Shown here one piece after another: positions 52,292 through 64,000 of a DNA stretch of 64,000 bases. The notes below the pieces were generated by a model. That model searched no databases. It saw only the letters and a list, made by a program, of their open reading frames with translations, and was not told where the DNA came from. Positions within the stretch are counted from its first letter, which is position 1, and every line of letters starts with the position of its first letter. The position numbers and the translations under genes are program-made. Source of the DNA: Rodentibacter abscessus (GTDB lineage Bacteria > Pseudomonadota > Gammaproteobacteria > Enterobacterales > Pasteurellaceae); the NCBI RefSeq assembly GCF_047160095.1, contig NZ_AP038785.1:1116001-1180000 (forward strand), read 5' to 3'.

Positions 52292-53164
52292 ATGAAAATA
52301 CATTCCCCGCCCTCACTTTATCATCGCGCGATTATCTTTATGATTTCCGCTTATTTCAGCATTACCCTAATGAATGTGTTTGTGAAAACGGCATCCGATA
52401 CTATTCCCGCCAGTGAAACGCTCTTTTCACGCTTTCTAATCGGTTTGTTGTTCTTACTGCCTTTTATGATTAAAGACCGAGATTTCAAAGTGGAAATAAG
52501 TCAGTGGAAGTTCTTGGTGTTACGAAATTTGGCAGGTGTAGTCAGTATGTTGATTAATTTCTATGTGGTAAAATTTTTACCGCTCTCGATCGCCGTTTTG
52601 CTGATGAATACTTCCGCGCTGTTTATTCCGGTTTTACTCCTCTTTTTCCATCAAAAAACACCGCTTAATGTGTTAGCACTTAGTTTGATGGGGTTTGTAG
52701 GCGTATCCATTATTTTACTTACCAATCAAAATGATTCTTTTGAGCCGATCTACGTATTAATCGGTTTAAGCGGTGCTATATTGGCGGCGATGGCGTTTAT
52801 TAGTTTGCAAGAGCTGAATAAACATAATTCCCCCAAAAATATTGTGTTTTACTTCCATTTAATCGGTACTTTATTGCTCCCCTTATTCTTTTTCCCGCAG
52901 TGGAAAATGCCGAATCTATATGAATTAGGGCTTCTTCTCTTTGTCGGTGGATTCGGGCTCATATTCCAACTGCTTTTGACCCGTGCATTCAAATACGCAC
53001 CGGCAAATGTGATTACACCTTTTGCGTTTACAGGCGTAATTTTCTCCAGTCTATTTGACTGGCTTATTTGGAAACACATTCCAAACCTTTATTTTTGGAT
53101 TGGAGCTGTGGTGATTATCCTTTCAGTCAGTTTATTGGCAAAAGTGCGGTCAAAAAAATGTTAG
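52292..53164 (+). CDS. EamA/DMT-family exporter, full length
   Basis: The 290-residue protein has ten predicted membrane helices in two EamA repeats. The first begins at ISAYFSITLMNVFVKTASDT; the second includes LLTRAFKYAPANVITPFAFT. It is the usual twin-domain size, in contrast to the single-domain gene at 1399. The substrate is not known. The end of the gene has a USS (53140-53149), and a partial repeat follows the stop. Confidence 0.87.
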   Translation: MKIHSPPSLYHRAIIFMISAYFSITLMNVFVKTASDTIPASETLFSRFLIGLLFLLPFMIKDRDFKVEISQWKFLVLRNLAGVVSMLINFYVVKFLPLSIAVLLMNTSALFIPVLLLFFHQKTPLNVLALSLMGFVGVSIILLTNQNDSFEPIYVLIGLSGAILAAMAFISLQELNKHNSPKNIVFYFHLIGTLLLPLFFFPQWKMPNLYELGLLLFVGGFGLIFQLLLTRAFKYAPANVITPFAFTGVIFSSLFDWLIWKHIPNLYFWIGAVVIILSVSLLAKVRSKKC

Positions 53165-53174
53165 TTTTTCGATA

Positions 53175-53240
53175 TTAGTACCCTACGCCCGATAAAAATT
53201 CTCCTTATGCAGCTGCCACATAATACTGTCGTTTTTTGCA
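53175..53240. repeat. Half copy (D) of the USS-ended repeat
   Basis: Read on the minus strand from about 53234, the sequence is CAGTATTATGTGGCAGCTGC, then AAGGAGAATTTTTATCGGGC and GTAGGGTAC. This is one terminus with the beginning of the core. The other half is lacking. The nearest USS is inside the upstream gene. Confidence 0.5.
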
Positions 53241-53344
53241 TATTGGCTTTCCAACCCCTGTTGTTAAACATAACTATCCCTTTGGGTAATTGCTTATAGA
53301 AATTAAGGTTATAGGACTGATAACAGCCTCATCATTCACAAAAA

Positions 53345-53364
53345 AACCACCCTTTCGGGTGGTT
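53345..53364. terminator. Terminator between the EamA and pirin genes
   Basis: AACCACCC (53345-53352) pairs with GGGTGGTT (53357-53364) around TTTC, with A/T tails on both sides. It serves convergent genes. Confidence 0.88.
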
Positions 53365-53380
53365 TTGCTTTTTGTTTATT

Positions 53381-54262
53381 TTAATCTAGGCGACCGAATC
53401 GTCCGTTGCGAACATCATTGAAGGCATCAATAATTTGCTCTTTGGTATTCATCACAAAGGGACCATAACCTACAACAGGTTCATTAAGGGGTTCACCGGT
53501 TAACATCAACAATTTTGCTTCATTGTTTGCTTCAATCAACACATCCGCCTCACCACGCTCGAAAGTAACTAACTCACCTCGGCGGGCAATGGCATTTTCC
53601 CCCACTTGGATCGTGCCGTCCAATACCAAAATAATCACATTATGGCTTGCCGGAACACGGAATTTGTGAGTGGTATTGGTATTCATTGTGATATCCCACA
53701 TATTAATCGGGCTGAAAGTGCTTGCTGCACCTTTGACATCAAGCAATTCCCCTGCAATCACCCGTACAGAACCCGCATTATTCGGTAACGCCACCACCGG
53801 AATATCTGCCGATTTGATCGCTTGATATTTTGGCGTTGTCATTTTATCTTTCGCCGGTAAATTCACCCAGAGTTGCACCATTTCAAATAAACCGCCCTCT
53901 TTTGCGAATTTTTCAGAGTGCATTTCTTCGTGCATAACACCGGAACCTGCGGTCATCCATTGCACATCGCCCGCGCAGATTGTTCCGCCACCGCCATGCG
54001 AATCACGGTGCGAGACTTCACCTTGATACGCAATGGTAACGGTTTCAAAACCACGATGCGGATGCTCTTCCACACCACGCAAATCAAATTCGGAATTATC
54101 ACGGCGACCACCTTGGAAAAATTTCGGCGGGTTGTAATCCATTAAAAGGAACGGATCTAAATTTTTGTCTTTGTCATGATAGCTAAACATTGAAGATACG
54201 TGGAAGCCATTACCTACCCAGTGTTTTTCCGGTGAAGTGAAAACATTTGCAACTTTTTTCAT
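53381..54262 (-). CDS. Pirin family protein
   Basis: Cupin protein of 293 residues. The metal-binding motif is EEHPHRGFETVTIAYQGEVS, followed by HRDSHGGGG and GSGVMHEEMHS, which supply further His/Glu ligands. YhhW-type bacterial pirins can act as quercetin dioxygenases; the physiological role is unclear. It is leftward and divergent from the ABC transporter operon. No special neighbours help to define its job. Confidence 0.9.
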   Translation of the reverse strand: MKKVANVFTSPEKHWVGNGFHVSSMFSYHDKDKNLDPFLLMDYNPPKFFQGGRRDNSEFDLRGVEEHPHRGFETVTIAYQGEVSHRDSHGGGGTICAGDVQWMTAGSGVMHEEMHSEKFAKEGGLFEMVQLWVNLPAKDKMTTPKYQAIKSADIPVVALPNNAGSVRVIAGELLDVKGAASTFSPINMWDITMNTNTTHKFRVPASHNVIILVLDGTIQVGENAIARRGELVTFERGEADVLIEANNEAKLLMLTGEPLNEPVVGYGPFVMNTKEQIIDAFNDVRNGRFGRLD

Positions 54263-54395
54263 ATAAAACTCTTTAATTTATTGTTAGAACCTATCATTCC
54301 GTTGATGGAAGGCATTATACTCTTGCTAAAATGTAGATAAATAACAGATTAATTAAAAAATATTTTACTTATAGTAAACAATAAACTTATCTCAT

Positions 54396-54419
54396 AGATG
54401 TTTTATAACTAAAACATCT
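54396..54419. promoter_or_regulatory. Perfect 9-bp inverted repeat upstream of the ABC operon
   Basis: AGATGTTTT (54396-54404) and AAAACATCT (54411-54419) are inverted around 6 nt. It lies 91 bp upstream of the binding-protein ATG, in the divergent gap. It could be an operator for a sulfur- or amino-acid-responsive regulator. No T-run follows, so a terminator is less likely. Confidence 0.4.
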
Positions 54420-54509
54420 AACTCATAAATAAATCGTCTTGTTTTTTCTTGGAATTGATTTTTATAATCCAACCATTGCAAAACAACAGCTTACTTAGGA
54501 ATTCTAACA

Positions 54510-55283
54510 ATGAAAAAATCATTTTTTTCGACCGCACTTTTAGCCACAGGGTTAGCACTTTCAACGCTTGCCAATGCTGGGGAAATAACCGATCGCGTGG
54601 AAAAAACCAAAACATTATTAGTGGGAACGGAAGGGACTTATGCTCCGTTCACATTCCACGATAAAGACGGTAGACTGACCGGCTTTGATGTAGAAATCAT
54701 TGAAAAAGTCGCACAAAAATTAGATTGGAAAGTAGAATTTAAAGAAACAGCGTGGGATGGAATGTACGCCGGTTTAAATGCAAAACGTTTTGATGTCATC
54801 GCAAACCAAACCAATCCTAGCCCGGAGCGTTTAAAAAAATATGATTATTCCGCACCTTATAACTATTCCGCCGGCGTTATCGTTACGAAAGCAGACAATA
54901 ACGGTATTAACCGTTTTTCGGATTTAAAAGGTAAAAAATCAGCTCAATCCGCAACCAGTAACTGGAGCAAAGAAGCCCGAGAAAATGGAGCGATCATTGT
55001 AACAGTCGATAGCCTTGCACAAAACCTTGAGGCGGTGAAACAAGGGCGAGTTGATGCCACGGTAAACGATAAATTAGCCGTGCTTGATTATTTCAAAAAA
55101 CAACCGAATGCCGGTTTAAAAATTGCCGTAGAAAGTGATAAAAAAATCCCTACCGGCTTTGCATTTTTAAAGGGTGAAGAACCGTTGATTGCAAAAGTAA
55201 ATCAAGCTCTTGAGGAATTGCGCCAAGAGGGTACATTAAAACAACTTTCAATTAAATGGTTCGGCGATGACATTACTCAATAA
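54510..55283 (+). CDS. Amino acid (probably cystine) ABC transporter, substrate-binding protein
   Basis: Periplasmic binding protein of the polar amino acid family. A signal peptide MKKSFFSTALLATGLALSTL, cut near residue 23, is followed by VGTEGTYAPFTFHDKDGRLT and the second lobe. The segment SAQSATSNWSKEAREN resembles cystine-binding TcyA/TcyK-type proteins, so cystine is the best guess. A USS encodes the Thr-Ala-Leu in the signal peptide. It is the first gene of a three-gene operon. Confidence 0.85.
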   Translation: MKKSFFSTALLATGLALSTLANAGEITDRVEKTKTLLVGTEGTYAPFTFHDKDGRLTGFDVEIIEKVAQKLDWKVEFKETAWDGMYAGLNAKRFDVIANQTNPSPERLKKYDYSAPYNYSAGVIVTKADNNGINRFSDLKGKKSAQSATSNWSKEARENGAIIVTVDSLAQNLEAVKQGRVDATVNDKLAVLDYFKKQPNAGLKIAVESDKKIPTGFAFLKGEEPLIAKVNQALEELRQEGTLKQLSIKWFGDDITQ

Positions 55284-55983
55284 CTTGTTAGCCAATCTTC
55301 CCTTTATGACCACAGAACGGGCTGATTATGTTATCAGCTCGTTTTGGCCTATGTTGGAAGCGGCAATTTTATATACCATTCCCCTTGCGGTCATTTCCTT
55401 TTCTTTCGGCTTACTGATTGCTGTCATTGTTGCGGTGATCTGTACTTTGCCACAACCTAGCCTTCCCACAAAAATATTGCAAACCATTTGTCGCGCCTAC
55501 ATTTCCCTTATTCGCGGCACGCCAATGTTGGTGCAAATTTTTATTATCTTTTATGGCTTACCTGAAGTCGGCATTACACTTGATCCTTTCCCAACCGCCA
55601 TCATTGCTTTTTCTATCAACATCGGCGCCTATGCGGCGGAAACCGTGCGTGCTGCGATTCTCGCTATTCCAAAAGGACAATGGGAAGCCTCTTATGCTAT
55701 CGGAATGAACTATCGACAAGCTTTCGTGCGTACCATTATGCCGCAAGCTTTACGTATTTCCGTGCCTTCTTTATCTAACACCTTTATCAGTACGGTAAAA
55801 GATACTTCCCTCGCCTCATTGGTTTGGATTGCAGAATTGTTCCGCGTAGCGCAAAACATTACCGCCGAAAACTATGAGTTTATTCTAATTTATAGTGAAG
55901 CCGCACTGATTTATTGGGCGTTCTGTTTCATTCTAGCGATTGCGCAAACACGTTTGGAAAAGCGTCTTTCCCGCCATTTATAA
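55267..55983 (+). CDS. Amino acid (probably cystine) ABC transporter, permease
   Basis: Inner-membrane permease of the HisMQ/GlnP family with five predicted helices in 238 residues. The coupling loop EAAYAIGM-like motif is present as WEASYAIGMNYRQAFVRTIM, next to PQALRISVPSLSNTF. It overlaps the binding-protein gene by 17 bp, so translation is likely coupled; no strong ribosome site is seen. It works with the ATPase encoded 10 bp downstream. Confidence 0.9.
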   Translation: MTLLNNLLANLPFMTTERADYVISSFWPMLEAAILYTIPLAVISFSFGLLIAVIVAVICTLPQPSLPTKILQTICRAYISLIRGTPMLVQIFIIFYGLPEVGITLDPFPTAIIAFSINIGAYAAETVRAAILAIPKGQWEASYAIGMNYRQAFVRTIMPQALRISVPSLSNTFISTVKDTSLASLVWIAELFRVAQNITAENYEFILIYSEAALIYWAFCFILAIAQTRLEKRLSRHL

Positions 55984-55993
55984 GGAATCGTCT

Positions 55994-56761
55994 ATGTTAA
56001 AAGTGACTAATATTCATAAGAATTTCAGCGGAAATCAGATACTGAAAGGGATTGATTTTGAAATCAATAAAGGAGAAGTTGTCGCAATTTTAGGTCCTTC
56101 CGGTTCAGGAAAAACGACCTTTTTACGTTGTTTAAATCTATTAGAACGACCTGAACAAGGCATATTGGAATTTACCGATGGGAGTTTACACATTGATTTT
56201 AGTAAGAAAATCACTAAAACCAGTGAACTTAAATTACGCCGCCGTTCTTCTATGGTTTTCCAACAATATAATTTATTTCCCCACCGTACCGCCCTTGAAA
56301 ATGTGATGGAAGGAATGGTGACAGTGCAAAAACAACCTAAAGCGCAAGCTCGTGAAAAGAGTCTCACACTATTAGAAAAAGTCGGGCTAAAAACCAAAGC
56401 GGAATTATTTCCGTCTCAACTCTCAGGTGGTCAACAGCAACGCATAGGCATTGCGCGTGCGCTTGCGGTTCAACCCGATTTAATTTTGTTGGATGAACCT
56501 ACTTCGGCACTTGATCCGGAATTAGTAGGAGAAGTTCTACAAGCACTCAAATTGCTCGCACAAGAAGGTTGGACGATGATTATCGTTACCCATGAATTGA
56601 ATTTTGCCAAAGAGGTGGCGGATCGTGTAATTTTGATGGCGGATGGCAATATTGTAGAACAAAACAGCGCAGAACAATTTTTTACCAATCCTCAAAAAGA
56701 ACGTACCAAACAGTTTTTATTACAAGCAAAAATCCCCATAGATTTGGATTATTGTATTTAG
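55994..56761 (+). CDS. Amino acid (probably cystine) ABC transporter, ATP-binding protein
   Basis: ATPase of the operon. The start at 55994 (MLKVTNIHKNFSGNQILKGI) gives 255 residues and is preceded by AAGGAATC; codons upstream to 55940 overlap the permease and are not needed. Walker A GPSGSGKTTFLRCLN, signature LSGGQQQRIGIARAL and Walker B LILLDEPTSALDPE are intact. A USS lies 17 bp after the stop. Confidence 0.93.
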   Translation: MLKVTNIHKNFSGNQILKGIDFEINKGEVVAILGPSGSGKTTFLRCLNLLERPEQGILEFTDGSLHIDFSKKITKTSELKLRRRSSMVFQQYNLFPHRTALENVMEGMVTVQKQPKAQAREKSLTLLEKVGLKTKAELFPSQLSGGQQQRIGIARALAVQPDLILLDEPTSALDPELVGEVLQALKLLAQEGWTMIIVTHELNFAKEVADRVILMADGNIVEQNSAEQFFTNPQKERTKQFLLQAKIPIDLDYCI

Positions 56762-56873
56762 CAAAAAACACAATAAAAAGTGCGGTCAATTTTATTGATT
56801 TTCTATCAATAGGTTAAGCTCCCAAATATGGCTTTATCTTGGTAGAATAAACCGATAGTAAGGAAAAAACTTA

Positions 56874-57722
56874 ATGCAAATATTAAATAAAATTGACCGG
56901 TTCTTGATCTACCCGCCTAAATGGAAAGGATCAAAATCACTAGGCTATATGCTTGAATTTCTTTTTTTCGGTATTAAAGAAGCAAGAGCTTGTTTATTCG
57001 CAGGGTTATTTTTCATTGCGATGTTTTGTGTTCCGAAAGCCGGTATTTTCGGTATACCACGCTATGATGTTCTACTCATTTTTGCAGTTTTAGTACAAGC
57101 TTTAATGTTTTATTTCAAACTGGAAACTTTAAATGAAATCAAATCTATCACGCTTTTTCATCTAATCGGTTTTCTATTAGAAATATTTAAAACATCAGCT
57201 GCAATAAAATCTTGGGCATATCCTGATTTTGCCTATACTAAAATTCTCAATGTACCTCTATTCACCGGTTTTATGTATGCGGCTGTCGGAAGCTATATTA
57301 TTCAAGCTTGGCGATTGTTTGATATTAAAATACACAGCCACCCTCCTTATTGGCTTGCTACACTAACGGCAACCCTTATCTATATTAATTTCTTTACCCA
57401 TCACTATATCGGTGATTATCGTTGGTATATTGCCGCTTTCGCACTCGGTCTTTATGCACGTACCAGCGTCTCTTTTGTTCCTTACTATACTCGCAGGAAA
57501 ATGCCTTTATTACTTGCTTTTTTCTTGATCGGTTTTTTCATTTGGTTGGCTGAAAATTTAGGAACGATAGCAGGCATTTGGCAATACCCGAATCAAATCG
57601 GTGCTTGGTCGATGGTGCATATCAGTAAATGGAGTGCTTGGTCTTTATTAGTGATGATGACCTTTGTTATCGTAGCAAATCTTAAGCACATAAAAAATAC
57701 TATTGCTGTTTCAAAAGATTAA
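56874..57722 (+). CDS. DUF817 family membrane protein
   Basis: The 282-residue protein with about eight helices belongs to DUF817. Family stretches include GIKEARACLFAGLFFIAMFC, the charged KTSAAIKSWAYPDFAY and NFFTHHYIGDYRWYIAAFAL. His residues and Trp-rich segments in the last part (WLAENLGTIAGIWQYPNQIG) are conserved. Function is unknown. It stands alone ahead of a gap with repeat remnants and the rRNA operon. Confidence 0.85.
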   Translation: MQILNKIDRFLIYPPKWKGSKSLGYMLEFLFFGIKEARACLFAGLFFIAMFCVPKAGIFGIPRYDVLLIFAVLVQALMFYFKLETLNEIKSITLFHLIGFLLEIFKTSAAIKSWAYPDFAYTKILNVPLFTGFMYAAVGSYIIQAWRLFDIKIHSHPPYWLATLTATLIYINFFTHHYIGDYRWYIAAFALGLYARTSVSFVPYYTRRKMPLLLAFFLIGFFIWLAENLGTIAGIWQYPNQIGAWSMVHISKWSAWSLLVMMTFVIVANLKHIKNTIAVSKD

Positions 57723-57740
57723 GACTTGCTCATCAAACCT

Positions 57741-57760
57741 TATAGTGAATTAAATTAAAG
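57741..57760. repeat. Lone Correia-like terminal repeat
   Basis: TATAGTGAATTAAATTAAAG has 19 bases in common with the ends of the element at 1275-1382. No inverted partner (TTAATTCACTATA) is found before the rRNA genes. It is either a truncated element or a solo end. Confidence 0.5.
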
Positions 57761-57780
57761 TCATAGCAGACAAAATGATT

Positions 57781-57818
57781 GATATTTTCGGTATTATGTA
57801 GCAGCTGTATAAGACTAA
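57781..57818. repeat. Half copy (F) of the USS-ended repeat
   Basis: CGGTATTATGTAGCAGCTGT (57789-57808) followed by ATAAGACT matches the outer terminus of copies A and C. No core and no USS are attached. It lies just after the lone Correia-like end. Confidence 0.5.
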
Positions 57819-57850
57819 AAAACATACAATAATGCCACTTTTAAAACGAT

Positions 57851-57880
57851 AAAAGGATAGTAAACGCTATCCTTTTGTTC
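57851..57880 (+). terminator. Terminator in the gap after the DUF817 gene
   Basis: AAAAGGATAG (57851-57860) pairs perfectly with CTATCCTTTT (57867-57876) around 6 nt. The T-run is within the stem and is followed by GTTC. It is the first strong hairpin after the DUF817 stop, 129 bp away. Confidence 0.7.
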
Positions 57881-58053
57881 AAACTACATTATTTACTTTT
57901 GAAAAATATCCTGAATTAAATATAGAAAAGGCGATAAATAGATTAGAAGGGTTATTTAAAGAACTCAAATAAAAACTGAGCACTCATCAAGGTTTAACAA
58001 AGCGACATAAGATAATGTTTATAAACGATTTTCTTAATAAAAAGAGTTGGTGA
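57880..58053 (+). pseudogene. Remnant of a transposase C-terminus
   Basis: One frame reads FEKYPELNIEKAINRLEGLF, then KELK, an internal TAA at 57970-57972, and continues KLSTHQGLTKRHKIMFINDF to LNKKSW and TGA. The pattern N-x-LEG-x-F-x-x-LK...H-x-GL...K...FI-x-FL is typical of the C-terminal end of a group of DDE transposases. The rest of the gene is gone. The family name is uncertain. It lies in a repeat-rich gap beside the rRNA operon. Confidence 0.55.
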
Positions 58054-58177
58054 TTATTAAAAAATAATAAGAAACAATACTTTTGTTTACTATACCTTCA
58101 ACGTTCATTTTCACTCTCAGTCAGTAACTCAAAAAACCTGCAAAAGTAAGTAAGCCAAAATTTAGTCGTGAAATAAC

Positions 58178-58208
58178 AAAACCCCTTGAACTCTACCAGT
58201 CCAAGGGG
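58178..58208 (-). terminator. Terminator of the rRNA operon
   Basis: CCCCTTG (58182-58188) pairs with CAAGGGG (58202-58208) and is followed on the minus strand by TTTTGTT. It lies 14 bp after 5S. Confidence 0.88.
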
Positions 58209-58221
58209 CTTGATATGTTTG

Positions 58222-58340
58222 AACCCGGCGGTGCCCTACTCTCACATGGGGAAACCCCACACTACCATCGGCATTACGGCTTTTCACTTCTGAGTTCGGT
58301 ATGGGGTCAGGTGGAACCTCCGCACTATCGCCGCCGGGAT
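58222..58340 (-). rRNA. rrf: 5S ribosomal RNA
   Basis: On the minus strand it begins near CCCGGCGGCGATAGTGCGGA, contains CCACCTGACCCCATACCGAA and ends with GAGAGTAGGGCACCGCCGGG. The ends pair with each other. Length about 119 nt. The exact ends are good to a few bases. Confidence 0.95.
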
Positions 58341-58460
58341 AATCCTTCGATAACTGCTTCTTTCTCTTTAAACAATTGGTCACAAGCCGAAAAATCTTCT
58401 CCAAAATCTCTCTTATCTTTCTCATTCAGTCAGTTCGCTACAAAAACACTTGAGCGTTGT

Positions 58461-61358
<2,898 letters not shown>

Positions 61359-61716
61359 TACAACCTCAAGTGCTTTCAATACCAAACACTTTAGCTGTTA
61401 TTTAATCTAACTAAACACTCGATTGCTTTTGTTCAATCAAGATTTTTATTACTCAGACTTTCTTCTATCCGCTTTCGCAGACTTAAAAAAATCTCTCAGT
61501 TTTCAGCTTGTTTCCAATTTGTTAAAGAACAGTCAGATAATCTTTTTCAGTTATCATCGTTAAATAAACTTAAAGGAAAGATAATAAATATAAGACAGGA
61601 TAAGATAAACTTAGGTAAAAACCTGTATCGCCTACTTATTTTTCTCTTTATCCTTATTATCCTTGCTCTCTTTTCTTTCGGATTTCCAGCAAAACAATTT
61701 ACTTAACGATGATAAG
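61359..61716 (-). other. tRNA-Ala to 23S spacer with boxA
   Basis: The transcribed spacer of about 358 bp contains a boxA-like TGTTCTTTAACA (minus strand, 61531-61520) for antitermination, then the long AT-rich stem that pairs around 23S for RNase III cutting. It holds no gene. Confidence 0.75.
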
Positions 61717-61792
61717 TGGTGGAGATAAGCGGGATCGAACCGCTGACCTCCTGCGTGCAAGGCAGGCGCTCTCCCAGCTGAGCTATATCCCC
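61717..61792 (-). tRNA. tRNA-Ala (TGC)
   Basis: Minus strand starts GGGGATATAGCTCAGCTGGG, the anticodon loop is CTTGCAC with TGC, and CCA is encoded. The length is 76 nt. It lies in the 16S-23S spacer. Confidence 0.97.
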
Positions 61793-61876
61793 TTTCATCA
61801 TTTGCTCATAACGGTGTAGAGATACCACACCCGCTTATGAACCTTTTCCATTACACCTTTTCACTCACTCTCAGAG

Positions 61877-61953
<77 letters not shown>

Positions 61954-62036
61954 AAGGGTAATGCGATTTTCTGTGCTCTCTTGTCTACAATCTATCAGCC
62001 AATCTGTGTGAACACTTGTTATCGCTCGTCTCTAAC

Positions 62037-63570
<1,534 letters not shown>

Positions 63571-63728
63571 CAAAAGTTCAATCGCTCAATAAATACTGAC
63601 TAAAAATTATTTACCTTTAAAAGTAAAGTAAAAATGAATCTCAAGTTAAGCACTTATTAAGACTTCAAAATTAAAATTTATTTTAAACAAGTCAATCAAC
63701 AAGTGCCCACACAGATTGTCTGATACAT

Positions 63729-63740
63729 TGTTAAAGAGCA
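63729..63740 (-). promoter_or_regulatory. rrn leader boxA
   Basis: The minus strand reads TGCTCTTTAACA, identical to the E. coli rrn boxA as I remember it. It begins 6 nt after the CCA of tRNA-Pro. It loads the antitermination complex for 16S transcription. Confidence 0.8.
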
Positions 63741-63746
63741 AAAAAT

Positions 63747-63823
63747 TGGTCGGCGAGATAGGATTTGAACCTACGACCCACTGGTCCCAAACCAGTTGCG
63801 CTACCAAGCTGCGCTACTCGCCG
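63747..63823 (-). tRNA. tRNA-Pro (TGG)
   Basis: Minus strand starts CGGCGAGTAGCGCAGCTTGG, the anticodon loop is TTTGGGA with TGG, and CCA is encoded. The length is 77 nt. It lies immediately upstream of the rrn leader boxA. Confidence 0.96.
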
Positions 63824-63841
63824 ATATAACATCACAAAAGA

Positions 63842-63918
63842 TGGGGTGGCTAATGGGATTCGAACCCACGACAACTGGAATCACAATCCAGGGCTCTACC
63901 AACTGAGCTATAGCCACC
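63842..63918 (-). tRNA. tRNA-His (GTG)
   Basis: Minus strand starts GGTGGCTATAGCTCAGTTGG including the extra 5' G typical of tRNA-His. The anticodon loop is TTGTGAT with GTG, and CCA is encoded. The length is 77 nt. It is 18 nt upstream of tRNA-Pro. Confidence 0.96.
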
Positions 63919-63947
63919 ATAAATTTCGTTTTCATTTTGCACTGACC

Positions 63948-64000
63948 TGGCGCGCTCGACAAGATTCGAACTTGCGACCTTTGGCTCCGGAGGCCAACGC
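63948..64000 (-). tRNA. tRNA-Arg (CCG), 5' part beyond window edge
   Basis: The visible 3' part has the anticodon loop CTCCGGA with CCG, then the T-arm GGTTCGAAT-like sequence (AAGTTCGAATCTT) and the encoded CCA ending at 63948. The 5' end lies beyond the window. The order Arg-His-Pro resembles the argX-hisR-leuT-proM operon of E. coli without Leu. Confidence 0.9.

Overview
This window looks like chromosomal DNA of a Pasteurellaceae bacterium of the Haemophilus/Aggregatibacter group. Three things point there. The 9-base Haemophilus-type DNA uptake signal (USS) AAGTGCGGT/ACCGCACTT occurs roughly 55 times by eye. The coding DNA is AT-rich. The gene blocks (isc, cyd-tol-pal, rpoH, groSL, aspA, murB-narQ, dnaA-dnaN-recF) match my memory of Haemophilus influenzae. 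An H. parainfluenzae-like species is my best guess, but it is not proven from this sequence. Almost everything is core genome. I saw no CRISPR array, prophage, intact IS, toxin-antitoxin or defence cluster.

Layout. 0-13 kb: roxA (cut by the window edge) and rnfH, a Correia-like miniature element, a half-size EamA transporter, pth-ychF, a homocysteine methyltransferase and a UDG-family protein, two transporters, a purine permease broken by one amber codon, yjjPB and corB-ypjD. 13.5-21.4 kb: ffh, the leftward rpmH-rnpA-yidD-yidC block and the divergent dnaA-dnaN-recF operon. 21.6-28.8 kb: the leftward trmJ / iscR-iscS-iscU-iscA-hscB-DUF2625-hscA-fdx-iscX iron-sulfur cluster, with an IscR box in front of iscR. 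29-37 kb: tRNA-Lys and the leftward cydA-cydB-cydX-ybgE-ybgC-tolQ-tolR-tolA-tolB-pal block. 37.6-46 kb: a small secreted DUF5339 protein behind an FNR box, rpoH, groSL with a sigma-32 promoter, aspA with CRP and FNR-like sites, murB and narQ. 46-57.7 kb: glmS, a DeoR-family regulator, HU, yjaG, hemE, nudC, an EamA exporter, a pirin, a cystine-type ABC transporter and a DUF817 protein. 58.2-64 kb: a leftward rRNA operon (16S, tRNA-Ile, tRNA-Ala, 23S, 5S). tRNA-Arg, tRNA-His and tRNA-Pro genes lie directly upstream of it, with no room for a promoter before 16S.

The least ordinary content is between genes. One theme is a dispersed repeat family whose two best copies (8160-8381 and 43318-43512) have a USS at each end in opposite orientation, conserved inverted termini and a palindromic core of the GTAGGGTGCGTTA type; partial copies lie at about 14.9, 21.4, 24.8, 53.2 and 57.8 kb. 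A second theme is the 108-bp element at 1275-1382, which resembles the short form of the neisserial Correia element, with a lone end at 57741. A third is pairs of inverted USSs forming hairpins inside the isc and tol operons and behind several genes.
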